A stretch of 64,000 bases of DNA from Granulicella tundricola MP5ACTX9 (GTDB lineage Bacteria > Acidobacteriota > Terriglobia > Terriglobales > Acidobacteriaceae). Shown here piece after piece: positions 39,280-47,525 of the stretch. Both the position numbers and the translations under genes were made by a program. Numbering within the stretch: the stretch's first letter is position 1; each line of letters starts with the position of its first letter. The notes under the pieces are model-generated. The model was given only the letters and a program-made list of their open reading frames with translations, did no database searches and was not told the DNA's origin. Where the stretch lies: contig NC_015064.1 of assembly GCF_000178975.2 (NCBI RefSeq), positions 1,736,001 through 1,800,000 of the forward strand. Direction: 5' to 3'.

Positions 39280-41376
39280 CTAAATCTGCAGGCTGAGGTT
39301 CGCGGTCAGGGCTTCAAGCTCTTCATACCGAGCCACGGTATTGCGGGCGTACTCGCTGTGACGGCTGTCTGCCAACAACCCCGGCTCCAGCAGTTGTCTG
39401 ACGTCCTCGATGCGGATGGCTTTCTTCTCCACAACAGCCTCGGCCATGGCGGTCATGTTGTTCGCAAGATGATGCCTTAAGGCTCGGAGCCCGGGATCGG
39501 TGAACAGGCTGTGGTCTGAACCCTCATGCAACACCGCAAGCTGATTCCAGAAGAGAGCAACGGCAGTTACTGCGGCTGCCATAATCGTGTCGCCGGACTG
39601 GATATGTTGTTCCAGCTCAGCTCCAAACTCATAGGCCACGGAGCCGTTTGCGCTGCGCAATCCGGTCAGCGTCTTGCCTACCTGATCGCGGAGTACATCT
39701 CCGTGGCGCAGCGCGTCAGCGCGATGCTGGGTGGAGTTCAGCGTCTCCAACAGGTCCACCCCAAGCCGCAATACGGAAGCCAGGTTACGCCGCATGACGG
39801 TCACGGTCCGGACCGGCCAGAGCAGGTCGAAGACGAAGGCCATCAGGGCCAGCGCGATGAGGATTCCCATGAACCGGTCGCGTGCGGGTGCCAGCTCGGT
39901 GGGCGCGCTGAAGCCGGTGAAGGCCACGCTGAAGAAGGCGAACGCGATCTGCAGCCCGATGTAGTTGAACTTGGGTCCAGCCGCGACCCACGCGGCGATG
40001 AAGGAGACACACGCGGTCAGCACCACCAGGGACGTGATCGAATCCATATGCGGGAAGAGCAGGGAGGTTGAGCCAATCCCAAGAATCAGTCCACCGATGA
40101 TTGCGCCAAAGACGCGAAAGATCAGCTTCTGCTTGATCGCGCCAGTGCTGCTGAGTCCGGTGACCAGCACGGTCGTCACACAGGTGGAGATGCCGGGCCA
40201 GTGGAGCGCATGGTAGAGGATGTAGCAGAAGGTGGCGCACATGCTGATCTTCAGCGCGAAGGCGACTGAGTCCGGACTCCGCACTGCACCCGGAATGAAG
40301 AACGGCACCTTGTGCGACGGCAGCGAAACAAGCTCGCGGTTGTTGACCTCAGGTCCGCTCATTGGCATGGTCATGATGGTGTGGATCATGTTCTCCACAC
40401 GGCCCAGCAGGCTTCCGGTTTCAAACTCACGCCTCGCCAGATCTTTTTGGGGAAGCCGGAAGAAGCTTGGAGCAATCTCATGGCAATCCTCCGCCAGACG
40501 GGCGCACCGTTCACGCAGTTCGGGGTCGTCCACCGCGTAACTTTGCAATCCGAAGGCCGCCGAGATGTCCATCAACTGCGCCAGCATTGTGATCCGGGGC
40601 CTCGCCGCGATGGGCAGTGCGCCGGTGTCCAGATTGCGCTCCACAATGTCGTTGTAGAGCTGAATCATGCCGCTCTGGCCGGCGCTGGCCAGCCGCGAGA
40701 CCTGAGTGGCAGCTTCAAAGCGCTTCGCCAACGGTGCCCCATCCGCGAACGCCTGGAACATCTCCGCAAGCGCGTGATAGCGAATGCGCCGCTGCTCCTG
40801 GAGCTGATCCGCCGGATTGCGGACAGCAAAGATATACTCCACCGCCACCGCGCATCCCAGCGAGATCGTGAATGTCCCGATGAGGTAAAGCGACGTCTTC
40901 ACCAGGCGATCCGCCGGCGCATGCAACTCCCACAGCGAGATGACCGTGCAGAAGATCAGGCCGCCGCTGGGGCCGAGCGCAGGATAGTTCGTCGCCACCA
41001 GGATCATCGCGGAGATGAAGGTGACGATCACCACGCTCAGCAGCCGGGCCATCGGATCGTTGTCGAAGACGATGACGACCGAGAGCTCCAGAAAGATGAT
41101 GAAGCAGATCTGTAGCAGGGAGATAAAGCTGGTGCGGAAGGAGATGGCGGGGCTGTCTCGGCCCACCAGAAACATGAAGTAGAGACCCAGCGAGATGAAC
41201 GGCATCTGCAGTGTCTCCAGCAGCAGCAGCGCGATCACCGAGGCCAGCACGATGCGCAGTGTGCTGTGGAGCCGGCCTGGTACGGGTTGAAGGTCCTGCA
41301 GCAGCGCCTGGGCCCAGGTGGGCCTCGGCAGGAGCAGGCCTGCGGCAGGCGTCCGCGGCAGGGCGCTCACCGGCAT
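39280..41376 (-). CDS. FUSC-family inner-membrane transporter (MdtO/AaeB-like)
   Basis: A 698-residue protein with two sets of about five hydrophobic helices (RIVLASVIALLLLETLQMPF, LQICFIIFLELSVVIVF, SLYLIGTFTISLGCAVAVEY; and later STCVTTVLVTGLSSTGAIKQ, FGAIIGGLILGIGSTSLLF, ALMAFVFDLLWPV). Large cytoplasmic helical regions follow each set, which is the fusaric-acid resistance (FUSC) layout. These transporters expel aromatic acids or other toxic compounds, working with an HlyD adaptor and TolC. Its ATG overlaps the adaptor stop by one base (TGATG). It is the last gene of the operon. Confidence 0.88.
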   Translation of the reverse strand: MPVSALPRTPAAGLLLPRPTWAQALLQDLQPVPGRLHSTLRIVLASVIALLLLETLQMPFISLGLYFMFLVGRDSPAISFRTSFISLLQICFIIFLELSVVIVFDNDPMARLLSVVIVTFISAMILVATNYPALGPSGGLIFCTVISLWELHAPADRLVKTSLYLIGTFTISLGCAVAVEYIFAVRNPADQLQEQRRIRYHALAEMFQAFADGAPLAKRFEAATQVSRLASAGQSGMIQLYNDIVERNLDTGALPIAARPRITMLAQLMDISAAFGLQSYAVDDPELRERCARLAEDCHEIAPSFFRLPQKDLARREFETGSLLGRVENMIHTIMTMPMSGPEVNNRELVSLPSHKVPFFIPGAVRSPDSVAFALKISMCATFCYILYHALHWPGISTCVTTVLVTGLSSTGAIKQKLIFRVFGAIIGGLILGIGSTSLLFPHMDSITSLVVLTACVSFIAAWVAAGPKFNYIGLQIAFAFFSVAFTGFSAPTELAPARDRFMGILIALALMAFVFDLLWPVRTVTVMRRNLASVLRLGVDLLETLNSTQHRADALRHGDVLRDQVGKTLTGLRSANGSVAYEFGAELEQHIQSGDTIMAAAVTAVALFWNQLAVLHEGSDHSLFTDPGLRALRHHLANNMTAMAEAVVEKKAIRIEDVRQLLEPGLLADSRHSEYARNTVARYEELEALTANLSLQI

Positions 41377-42614
41377 CAGCGCACGACCGTTACAGCCGTG
41401 GCACCGATGCGGAACAGCTCAGGGTCCGGATCGTTCACCCGAATCCGCACCGGAAAGCGCGAAGAAAGGTGAACCCAGTTCAACGTGCGATCGATGTTGG
41501 GCAGCCCCCCGGCAACCGCGCCATCCTCAGGAAAAACACCGTATCCGATGCTCTCCACGATGCCATTGAAGCGCCGGTCCGGATGGCCCATCACGAACAC
41601 ATCCACATGATCGTTGAGGTGGATGTTCTTCAGCTTCGACTCGCGATAGTTGGCGATCACGTACCAGGTGCGCGTATCGATCAGCGTGAACATCGCCTGC
41701 CCGGGCCGTGCATACGCGCCCTGCGAGATGTTCATGTTGGTGACATATGCGTTGAACGGCGCGACCACCTTGGTGCGCTCCAGATCGAGCCGCGCACTAT
41801 CGACCTTCGCAGCCTTGGATGGCCGCTGCGACACCAGCGTATCGACGGTATCGATCGCATGAATCGCCTGCCCCAGCCGGGCCTCGGACTCGTTCGCCTG
41901 CGCGGACGCCTCCACCTTGCGATGGCTCGCCTGCTGCTGCTGCGCCTGCGCTACATTCAATGCGGCGACGGCTTCATCGTAGCTGCCCTGCGCCACGCGA
42001 ACCGTGGTGTTGGCCTGGTCGATCTGCTCCACCGTGACGTACTGCTTCTTGAGCAGCGGCTCAATGCGATGGAGATTGTTGGTGGCCAGCTTGAGCTGCG
42101 CATCCGCTGCCTCGACGCTAGCCTTCGCGCGTGAGACCGTCGCGGAGGCAACATCCACCGTGCTGCCCGCGGTCTGGATACCGGTCTGCGAACTGACGAG
42201 CGTCGCACGTGCAGCCTGCGCGGCGCTGGCCTGTGCGGCAATGTGCCGGCGCGCATCGATGATCTGCTGCTCCAGGTCGTCCTGGTCGGAGAGTGCCTGC
42301 TTGAGCGCGTACTCGTAAGGCCGCGGGTCGATGAGAAACAGCGGATCGCCCTGCTTGATGTACTCGTTGTCCCGGATCGGCAGATCGACCAGCCGGCCGC
42401 TTACCTCGGGCGCAATCTCAATGTAGTTGGCGCGAACGCTCGCGTCATCCGTGCGCGGATGAAGATCGGTCTGAGCGACCACGAGCCCCAGCGTCACCAG
42501 CGCGGCCACAGCCATACCGATGCCGAGGATGCGTCCCGCAAGCGCATGCGGCCTTTCTGCTGGTACAGGCGGTGTGGCTGGCGGAAGAGTTCCAGTCTGG
42601 TCTGTCTGAGGCAT
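41376..42614 (-). CDS. HlyD-family periplasmic adaptor (MdtN/EmrA-like)
   Basis: A 412-residue membrane-fusion protein. It has one N-terminal membrane helix (ILGIGMAVAALVTLGLVVAQ), a biotinyl-lipoyl half-motif (ASVRANYIEIAPEVSGRLVDL), a long alpha-hairpin (about 105-260, many Ala/Gln and coiled-coil heptads), and the second lipoyl half (LERTKVVAPFNAYVTNMNISQGAYARPGQ). It bridges the FUSC transporter and TolC across the periplasm. It follows the YtcA-type gene by nine bases and overlaps the FUSC gene by one. Confidence 0.9.
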   Translation of the reverse strand: MPQTDQTGTLPPATPPVPAERPHALAGRILGIGMAVAALVTLGLVVAQTDLHPRTDDASVRANYIEIAPEVSGRLVDLPIRDNEYIKQGDPLFLIDPRPYEYALKQALSDQDDLEQQIIDARRHIAAQASAAQAARATLVSSQTGIQTAGSTVDVASATVSRAKASVEAADAQLKLATNNLHRIEPLLKKQYVTVEQIDQANTTVRVAQGSYDEAVAALNVAQAQQQQASHRKVEASAQANESEARLGQAIHAIDTVDTLVSQRPSKAAKVDSARLDLERTKVVAPFNAYVTNMNISQGAYARPGQAMFTLIDTRTWYVIANYRESKLKNIHLNDHVDVFVMGHPDRRFNGIVESIGYGVFPEDGAVAGGLPNIDRTLNWVHLSSRFPVRIRVNDPDPELFRIGATAVTVVR

Positions 42615-42623
42615 GGCTCACTC

Positions 42624-42890
42624 CTACCGAAAGAAAATCAGCCACATAAGGCTGGTGAAGAAGATAACGCTGCAGGGATAGAAGAGGGCCAGCGGGCCCA
42701 CCTCGCTCTCCATCTTGAGGCGCACCAGGAAAACCCGGACCACGAACGACAGCGCAATCGCGATCGCAAGGCAAAGCATCCAGACCGGAAAGAAGCTGCC
42801 GATGATGTCGATGTTGGGTGCATGACCGCAGCCCGTCAGCAGCAGGCAGAGTCCGGTAAAGGCAGCTTGGCTGTGCCGTATGGGTTTCAT
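42624..42890 (-). CDS. YtcA-family lipoprotein
   Basis: An 88-residue protein with a lipoprotein signal (GLCLLLTGCGHAPNIDIIG, lipobox LTGC) followed by two membrane helices (SFFPVWMLCLAIAIALSFVV and VGPLALFYPCSVIFFTSLMWLIF). This is the pattern of YtcA, encoded next to mdtNOP in enterobacteria. Its ATG overlaps the tolC-like stop by four bases. Its role in the efflux complex is unknown. Confidence 0.8.
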   Translation of the reverse strand: MKPIRHSQAAFTGLCLLLTGCGHAPNIDIIGSFFPVWMLCLAIAIALSFVVRVFLVRLKMESEVGPLALFYPCSVIFFTSLMWLIFFR

Positions 42891-44434
42891 TTTGCGGCAC
42901 CGTCCTTTGGTTCAAGTTTGGTTGCGGGCGGTAGGCTGCGCAGCAGGTTCCCGGTTACGAACTCCAGGTCCACGGCCTCTAGAAAGAGTTGAGAGCGGGC
43001 TGAAACACCGGACAGCCGAGCCTGTGCAAGCTGGCGCTCTGCGGTCACCACGTCGATGAGGTTCTTGACCCCATACTTGTAAGCCTCCAGTGACGCGCCA
43101 TACGACTCGTTCGCCGCCTCCATCAGCGCGACCGCAGCCTGCTGCTTCTTGAGCGCGGTGCGGAAGGCGATGTACGCGGTCCAGACCTCACGCGTCGCAC
43201 GGTCGTGCCGTTCCGTGTACTCGTCCTGGGCCTGCCGCTTCTGTGACTGCGCCGACTCCAGCAGGTTACGCCGCGCGCCACCGTCGAAGACTCTCCACTC
43301 CACGCCAAGGATCGCCGACCAGGTGGGCTCGCTCGCCCGGCCCAGCGCGCCATAGTCCGCCGTGGGCCAGATAGAGGTCTGGGCGCCGCTTGCGGTCAGG
43401 GTGATGCGCGGCTTGTACGCGCCTTTGGCGACCTTGATCCGATCCTCCGCCGCCCGTATCTCCGCCGCCTGCGCGGCAAGATCCGGCCGCCCAGCCACCG
43501 CACGTTCGATCAGTTCCTCAATGGATACCGTCAGTGTTTCGGGCAGCGGTGCCTTGCTCATCGCGTCGATGTTGATGTTTGGCGTAGGCTCTGCACCCAC
43601 CTGCTCGACCAACTCAACGCGAGCGATCTTCTCGTCGCCATCCGCGGACTCCATATCGAAGACATCCTGCGAGGTCTCCGCCTTCGCATTCAGCACGTCA
43701 GGAATGGTACTGCGCCCATTGGCGAGCTGCGCCTCGGCGGCATCCTGCGTCGTCTGCCCGGTCTTCAACGTCTCGCGCGTGGCCTGCAGCCGTTCCTGCG
43801 CGGTGAGGAGCCGGTAGTACGCCGTCGCCACCCGGAACGCCACCTCCTGGTTGGCCTGCACGAAGTTCGCGCCACCCACAATCTTGTCCGCCAGCGCCGC
43901 ATCCACGCGGGCCGAACGGGTGCCGAAGTCGAAGAGCAGATACTGCAGGTTCAGCCCCGGCTGGATGATCGGGATCTCAACCATGTTGAAGCCCTGTGGC
44001 TCCAGCGACTTTGGAAACGGACTGATCGTGCGCTGGTCGCCGCCGATGGCCTGGAAGACAAGCAGGGGAAAGTATGCGCTCTTCTCAACGCCCAGCGCGT
44101 TGGCCCGCTGCTTGGCCTGCTCCCACGCAATGCGGGTGCGCGGGTTGTTGTGCTCCGCCAGGTCGATCAGCTCGGTCAGTGAGTACGTATGGTTCGGGTC
44201 CAGCGGCGCGACCGTGGCCACCGGAGTGTTCCGCGCGGTACAGTCGGCGGCAGCAGCCGGTGAAGGAGCCGTACCGGCGCAAGGGGCCTGCGCTGAGAGT
44301 GCCGGAGTCGAGAGGGTCAGAAGCAGAAAGGGAAGTGCGAGTCCAGCCGCCGCCCCGCGCGCCGCTACCGCGCACGCTCCTCGAAGGAGTGAGGAGTCAT
44401 GAGGATCGTGTTGAGCCATCGAGCCGAGCATCAA
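42887..44434 (-). CDS. TolC-family outer-membrane efflux protein (MdtP-like)
   Basis: A 515-residue outer-membrane factor. After an N-terminal hydrophobic export segment (LALPFLLLTLSTPALSAQA, preceded by a 30-residue basic stretch) come two structural repeats rich in Ala/Gln helices: YSLTELIDLAEHNNPRTRIAWEQAK near 83, and its counterpart LPETLTVSIEELIERAVAGRPDLAAQAAEIRAAEDRIKVAKG. The helix near the end (GVKNLIDVVTAERQLAQARL) is typical of TolC proteins. It forms the outer-membrane duct. It is the first gene of the tolC-ytcA-hlyD-fusC operon. ATGs at 44434, 44431 and 44419 all lack a strong ribosome site. Confidence 0.9.
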   Translation of the reverse strand: MMLGSMAQHDPHDSSLLRGACAVAARGAAAGLALPFLLLTLSTPALSAQAPCAGTAPSPAAAADCTARNTPVATVAPLDPNHTYSLTELIDLAEHNNPRTRIAWEQAKQRANALGVEKSAYFPLLVFQAIGGDQRTISPFPKSLEPQGFNMVEIPIIQPGLNLQYLLFDFGTRSARVDAALADKIVGGANFVQANQEVAFRVATAYYRLLTAQERLQATRETLKTGQTTQDAAEAQLANGRSTIPDVLNAKAETSQDVFDMESADGDEKIARVELVEQVGAEPTPNINIDAMSKAPLPETLTVSIEELIERAVAGRPDLAAQAAEIRAAEDRIKVAKGAYKPRITLTASGAQTSIWPTADYGALGRASEPTWSAILGVEWRVFDGGARRNLLESAQSQKRQAQDEYTERHDRATREVWTAYIAFRTALKKQQAAVALMEAANESYGASLEAYKYGVKNLIDVVTAERQLAQARLSGVSARSQLFLEAVDLEFVTGNLLRSLPPATKLEPKDGAAK

Positions 44435-44603
44435 AACAGGATCACCAATGAACTACAAGATGCAGCGAGGAGGAGTCCGTCTCCGCACAACGGTGACGCT
44501 CCTGCAAAAACATGAGAGAGCCAAACATCTGTTTCCGATACACGTTAGCCTAACGCGCCCGGCACCGGACGACAACACTCTTTCGGGCTACTGCTCTCGA
44601 CCT

Positions 44604-44613
44604 AACTATAGTT
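44604..44613. promoter_or_regulatory. Palindromic AACTATAGTT upstream of the efflux operon
   Basis: A perfect 10-bp palindrome about 170 bases before the tolC-like start, within the 261-base spacer 44435-44695. It contains a -10-like TATAGT in both orientations. It could be a promoter core or operator; the rest of the spacer shows no gene I can support. Confidence 0.3.
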
Positions 44614-44641
44614 CCAGCAAGACTTACGCCACGCAAAACTA

Positions 44642-44672
44642 AAGAGGCCGATCTGATTCAGACCGGCCTCTT
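44642..44672 (-). terminator. Terminator of the small basic orphan gene
   Basis: AAGAGGCCG/CGGCCTCTT plus TCTG/CAGA form an interrupted stem, ending TTT on the minus strand. It lies 24 bases past the orphan's stop codon and may act on both strands. Confidence 0.75.
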
Positions 44673-44695
44673 GATCGCTCCATGCGCAATCTGTC

Positions 44696-44899
44696 TTAGA
44701 CAGCTTTGCGCTGAAACGTTGTTTTCTTGGTGTTGGCAAACGAATCCTTTGCCTTGAACGAAGCCACGGAGGCACCGGGAACGGCCTTCGAGCCACTCTT
44801 GACGTTCGCTGCCTTCTCACGCGCCGCCTGCAGCTTCTGCGCCTGCCGGCCAAGCCCGCCTACCTTGATGGCACCTGCTTTGGGAATGAAATCACTCAT
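44696..44899 (-). CDS. Small basic conserved orphan protein
   Basis: A 67-residue Lys/Ala-rich protein: MSDFIPKAGAIKVGGLGRQ, a helix AQKLQAAREKAANVK, and a basic tail ending FQRKAV. It has no membrane segment. AGAGGA lies nine bases before the ATG and a terminator follows, so it is very likely expressed. A nucleic-acid-associated role fits the charge but is not demonstrated. Confidence 0.65.
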   Translation of the reverse strand: MSDFIPKAGAIKVGGLGRQAQKLQAAREKAANVKSGSKAVPGASVASFKAKDSFANTKKTTFQRKAV

Positions 44900-45000
44900 A
44901 AGGAAATCCTCTCATGCTTTCCCTGATTTTAATCCGTTGAAATGCGAGCTGGAGCGGCCCTCAATTGCTCCCGTTCCGTGCCTGCACCCGTTTTCGACAT

Positions 45001-46284
45001 ATGATCGAGAGGGAGCCCCCCAATCGCGTGTCCGACAGCCAGCCATTCTTAAAACGTATCTTCAGAGCCTTCCGATATCGCGATTTCCGCATCATGTGGC
45101 TGGGTGCCTGCGTCTCCACCATCGGCACCTTCGTCCAGCAGTTTGCCCAGAGCTGGCTGGTCTATGACCTCACCAAGGACCCCTTTTACCTGGGCCTGGA
45201 TCTCTTTCTCGGCCAGCTCCCCATCATGCTCTTCTCGCTCTTCGGCGGTGTCTTTGCAGACCGCCTCGATCGAAAGAAGATGCTGCTCTCCTCGCAGTAC
45301 ATTCAGATGGTCTGCGCATTTGTGCTGGCCACGCTCTTCGCCACCCACACGGTGCATGTCTGGCATATCCTTACGCTTTCCTTCCTGGTGGGCGTCGGCC
45401 AGTCCTTCGGAGGCCCGGCTTATTCAGCCCTGCTCCCCACCCTGGTCGCGCAAGAGGATCTGGCCAACGCCATCTCTATGAACTCCATCCAGTTCAACCT
45501 GGCGCGCATCATCGGACCAACCCTCGGCGGACTCGCCTACACCGTCTTCGGCGCGACCTGGTGCTTCGCCTTGAATGGGGTCTCCTATGTCGCCGTCATC
45601 CTCTCGCTTCTGCTCATCAAGGTCCATTTCACCGCGCCCAAGACCCAGATCTCCGTCATGAAGAGCATGAAGGAAGGCATCACCTTCATCCGGGAGCGCG
45701 AAGGCTTGACCCCTCTGGTCGTGCTCGCGTTCTGCACGACGCTCTTCGGCTTTTCGCTGACCGGCTTTCTCCCCGTCATTGTGCGGACGGTCTTTCACCG
45801 CGGCCCCGGAACCTATGAGCTGCTGTTGATCTTCTCCGGCGCCGGCTCCATCTGCGGAGCCCTGATGGTCGCGGCGATGGAGAAATTTAAAGGCCAGGGA
45901 CGTCTGGCCGTGCTTGCCCTGATCGTTCTCGGCAGCGCAACCTCCGCCTTCTCGATCTCCCGTTCGTTCCCACTCTCCTGTGCGCTCATCTTCCTCGCCG
46001 GTATGGCCGTCATGGCCTCAGCGTCGCTGATGCTGTCGCTCGTCCAGGTCATCGTGGTCGATTCCATGCGTGGCAGGGTTATGAGCGTCTATAACCTAGC
46101 CTTCCGCGCCGGAATCCCGCTCGGCGCACTGGTCCTCGGTAAGCTCATCCCCTTCATCGGCGTTACTACGGCCGTCGCCAGCTTCGGCCTGGCGCTCATC
46201 ATCGTCGCAGGCTATTTCCTGCTGGTCATGAGGAAGACCCCCACCTTCCGCAGACAGCCGCACACCGGTCTCTCGACGCAATAA
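45001..46284 (+). CDS. MFS transporter (EntS/MFS_3-like exporter)
   Basis: A 427-residue major facilitator with about 12 helices. FRIMWLGACVSTIGTFVQQFAQSWLVYDLT is helix 1 of the MFS_3 branch, GGVFADRLDRKK is motif A between helices 2 and 3, and LARIIGPTLGGL is in helix 5. The second half begins near 225 (VLAFCTTLFGFSLTGF). Relatives export siderophores or drugs. I chose ATG 45001; an in-frame TTG at 44965 would add 12 residues. Neither has a good ribosome binding site. A terminator follows at 46304. Confidence 0.85.
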   Translation: MIEREPPNRVSDSQPFLKRIFRAFRYRDFRIMWLGACVSTIGTFVQQFAQSWLVYDLTKDPFYLGLDLFLGQLPIMLFSLFGGVFADRLDRKKMLLSSQYIQMVCAFVLATLFATHTVHVWHILTLSFLVGVGQSFGGPAYSALLPTLVAQEDLANAISMNSIQFNLARIIGPTLGGLAYTVFGATWCFALNGVSYVAVILSLLLIKVHFTAPKTQISVMKSMKEGITFIREREGLTPLVVLAFCTTLFGFSLTGFLPVIVRTVFHRGPGTYELLLIFSGAGSICGALMVAAMEKFKGQGRLAVLALIVLGSATSAFSISRSFPLSCALIFLAGMAVMASASLMLSLVQVIVVDSMRGRVMSVYNLAFRAGIPLGALVLGKLIPFIGVTTAVASFGLALIIVAGYFLLVMRKTPTFRRQPHTGLSTQ

Positions 46285-46303
46285 GACACGCGGCACCAAA
46301 CGA

Positions 46304-46331
46304 AAAGGCCAGCCGATTAGGGCTGGCCTTT
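46304..46331 (+). terminator. Terminator of the MFS gene
   Basis: An 11-base perfect stem (AAAGGCCAGCC / GGCTGGCCTTT) with a six-base loop, followed by CGCTTTGTTT, 20 bases past the stop. It may also stop tRNA-Leu transcription on the other strand. Confidence 0.8.
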
Positions 46332-46354
46332 CGCTTTGTTTCTGAAGTGAGGAT

Positions 46355-46439
46355 TGGTGCGGAGGAGGGGACTTGAACCCCTATGCCTTGCGGCGCTAGC
46401 ACCTCAAGCTAGTGCGTCTGCCAATTTCGCCACCTCCGC
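46355..46439 (-). tRNA. tRNA-Leu (anticodon GAG)
   Basis: The reverse strand reads GCGGAGG (acceptor), TGGCGAAATTGGCAGACGCA (D-arm), the anticodon stem-loop CTAGC-TTGAGGT-GCTAG with anticodon GAG, a long variable arm (CGCCGCAAGGC region), the T-arm GGGGTTCAAGTCCCC, then CCTCCGC and A plus an encoded CCA. At 85 bases with a long variable arm it is a class II tRNA, and GAG decodes CUC/CUU leucine. Confidence 0.95.
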
Positions 46440-46584
46440 ATGAGGCTCGAACCAGGCTTCCAACAGAGTCGGAAAAAGTTCGAGTGTGACGTGCAATCCG
46501 AAGATAAGTATAGCATCCGCGGAAGGCCTGTGGGCACACCGGATTTGCACAACTTACGCGGCAGGGAATCACCCGGCCATTCGC

Positions 46585-47292
46585 CTAGAAGTGCTCCAGT
46601 ATCTCCTCGAAAGTCCCCAGTTCCAGCAGGCTCTGGTGAGCGCCGGGCCGGTTCACCACCTCATGCTCCAGCACCCACGTAAAGTCATGCGGAATGAAGA
46701 TTGCATTCAGCCCTGCGGCCAGTGCCGGATTCACATCGGACTTGGGACTGTTGCCGATCATCCACGTCGTCTCCGCCTCGCAGCCATGCCGCTCCGCCAG
46801 TGCGCGGTAGGCCGATTCATGCTTCTCCGCCAGCACCTCTGTACCGGAAAAGTAGCTCTCCAGGCCGGAGCGCTTCAGCTTATCGATCTGCTCATCGTGA
46901 TCGCCCTTGGTCACCAGCAGCAGCCGATGCCGCCCCTGCAGATTCGCAAGCGTCGCCTGCACGCCCGGCAGCAGCTCGATCTCCTGCTCGTTGATCGAGT
47001 TCGCAAACGAGACGATCCGCTCGTGCTGTTCCGGCGTCACCCGCGCTGCCGTCAACTGTTCGAAACAAGTCACCAGCGACTTGCGAAAGCTCTTCAACCC
47101 ATAGCCATGCGCCGCGATCGTCGCCCGCTCGGTCCGATTCAGATGCTCACGAACCTCGTCCATCGTATGCACGCGATGATCCAGGTAGGAGATGAACGAA
47201 GCGATCGCCCGTTCGAAGTAAATATTGTTCTCCCACAACGTATCGTCCGCGTCGAAGAGCAGGGTCTGCCCGCTGCGGAGTATGGTCTTCAC
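46585..47292 (-). CDS. HAD-superfamily hydrolase
   Basis: A protein of about 235 residues with the full HAD set: LLFDADDTLWENN (nucleophile and acid), LLLVTKGD (motif II), FSGTEVLAEKHESAY (Lys motif III), and TWMIGNSPKSDVNPALAAG (motif IV). Helical segments from 30 to 110 form the cap. The substrate is unknown; relatives include phosphoglycolate- and nucleotide-type phosphatases. I place the start at GTG 47292 with AGG close upstream; an in-frame TTG at 47337 would add 15 residues. It is transcribed in the same direction as tRNA-Leu and lies upstream of it. Confidence 0.82.
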   Translation of the reverse strand: MKTILRSGQTLLFDADDTLWENNIYFERAIASFISYLDHRVHTMDEVREHLNRTERATIAAHGYGLKSFRKSLVTCFEQLTAARVTPEQHERIVSFANSINEQEIELLPGVQATLANLQGRHRLLLVTKGDHDEQIDKLKRSGLESYFSGTEVLAEKHESAYRALAERHGCEAETTWMIGNSPKSDVNPALAAGLNAIFIPHDFTWVLEHEVVNRPGAHQSLLELGTFEEILEHF

Positions 47293-47525
47293 TTGCCTGG
47301 CCTCTTTTCCGATTCCTTCAAGGCTGAAGTATAGCAATCGGCCCCTCCCTCAATCTCATTCCGGAGACGCAGGCCGAGTAACCGTTACCCCACTGGATGC
47401 TCCCCCCATCGACTCCCTCGAAGCTGCGATTGACAGAGTATGATCGCCGCATAGGTTGTGTCGTCGATGCGCGAGCTGAATCGTAAACATCAAGTCACCT
47501 GCGCAAGGAAAGGGCTGCGGAAAGC

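Noticed and set aside
46359..46439. tRNA-Leu as an integration site with a partial duplicate nearby
   Set aside because: No second copy of the tRNA 3' end was found within the surrounding spacers.
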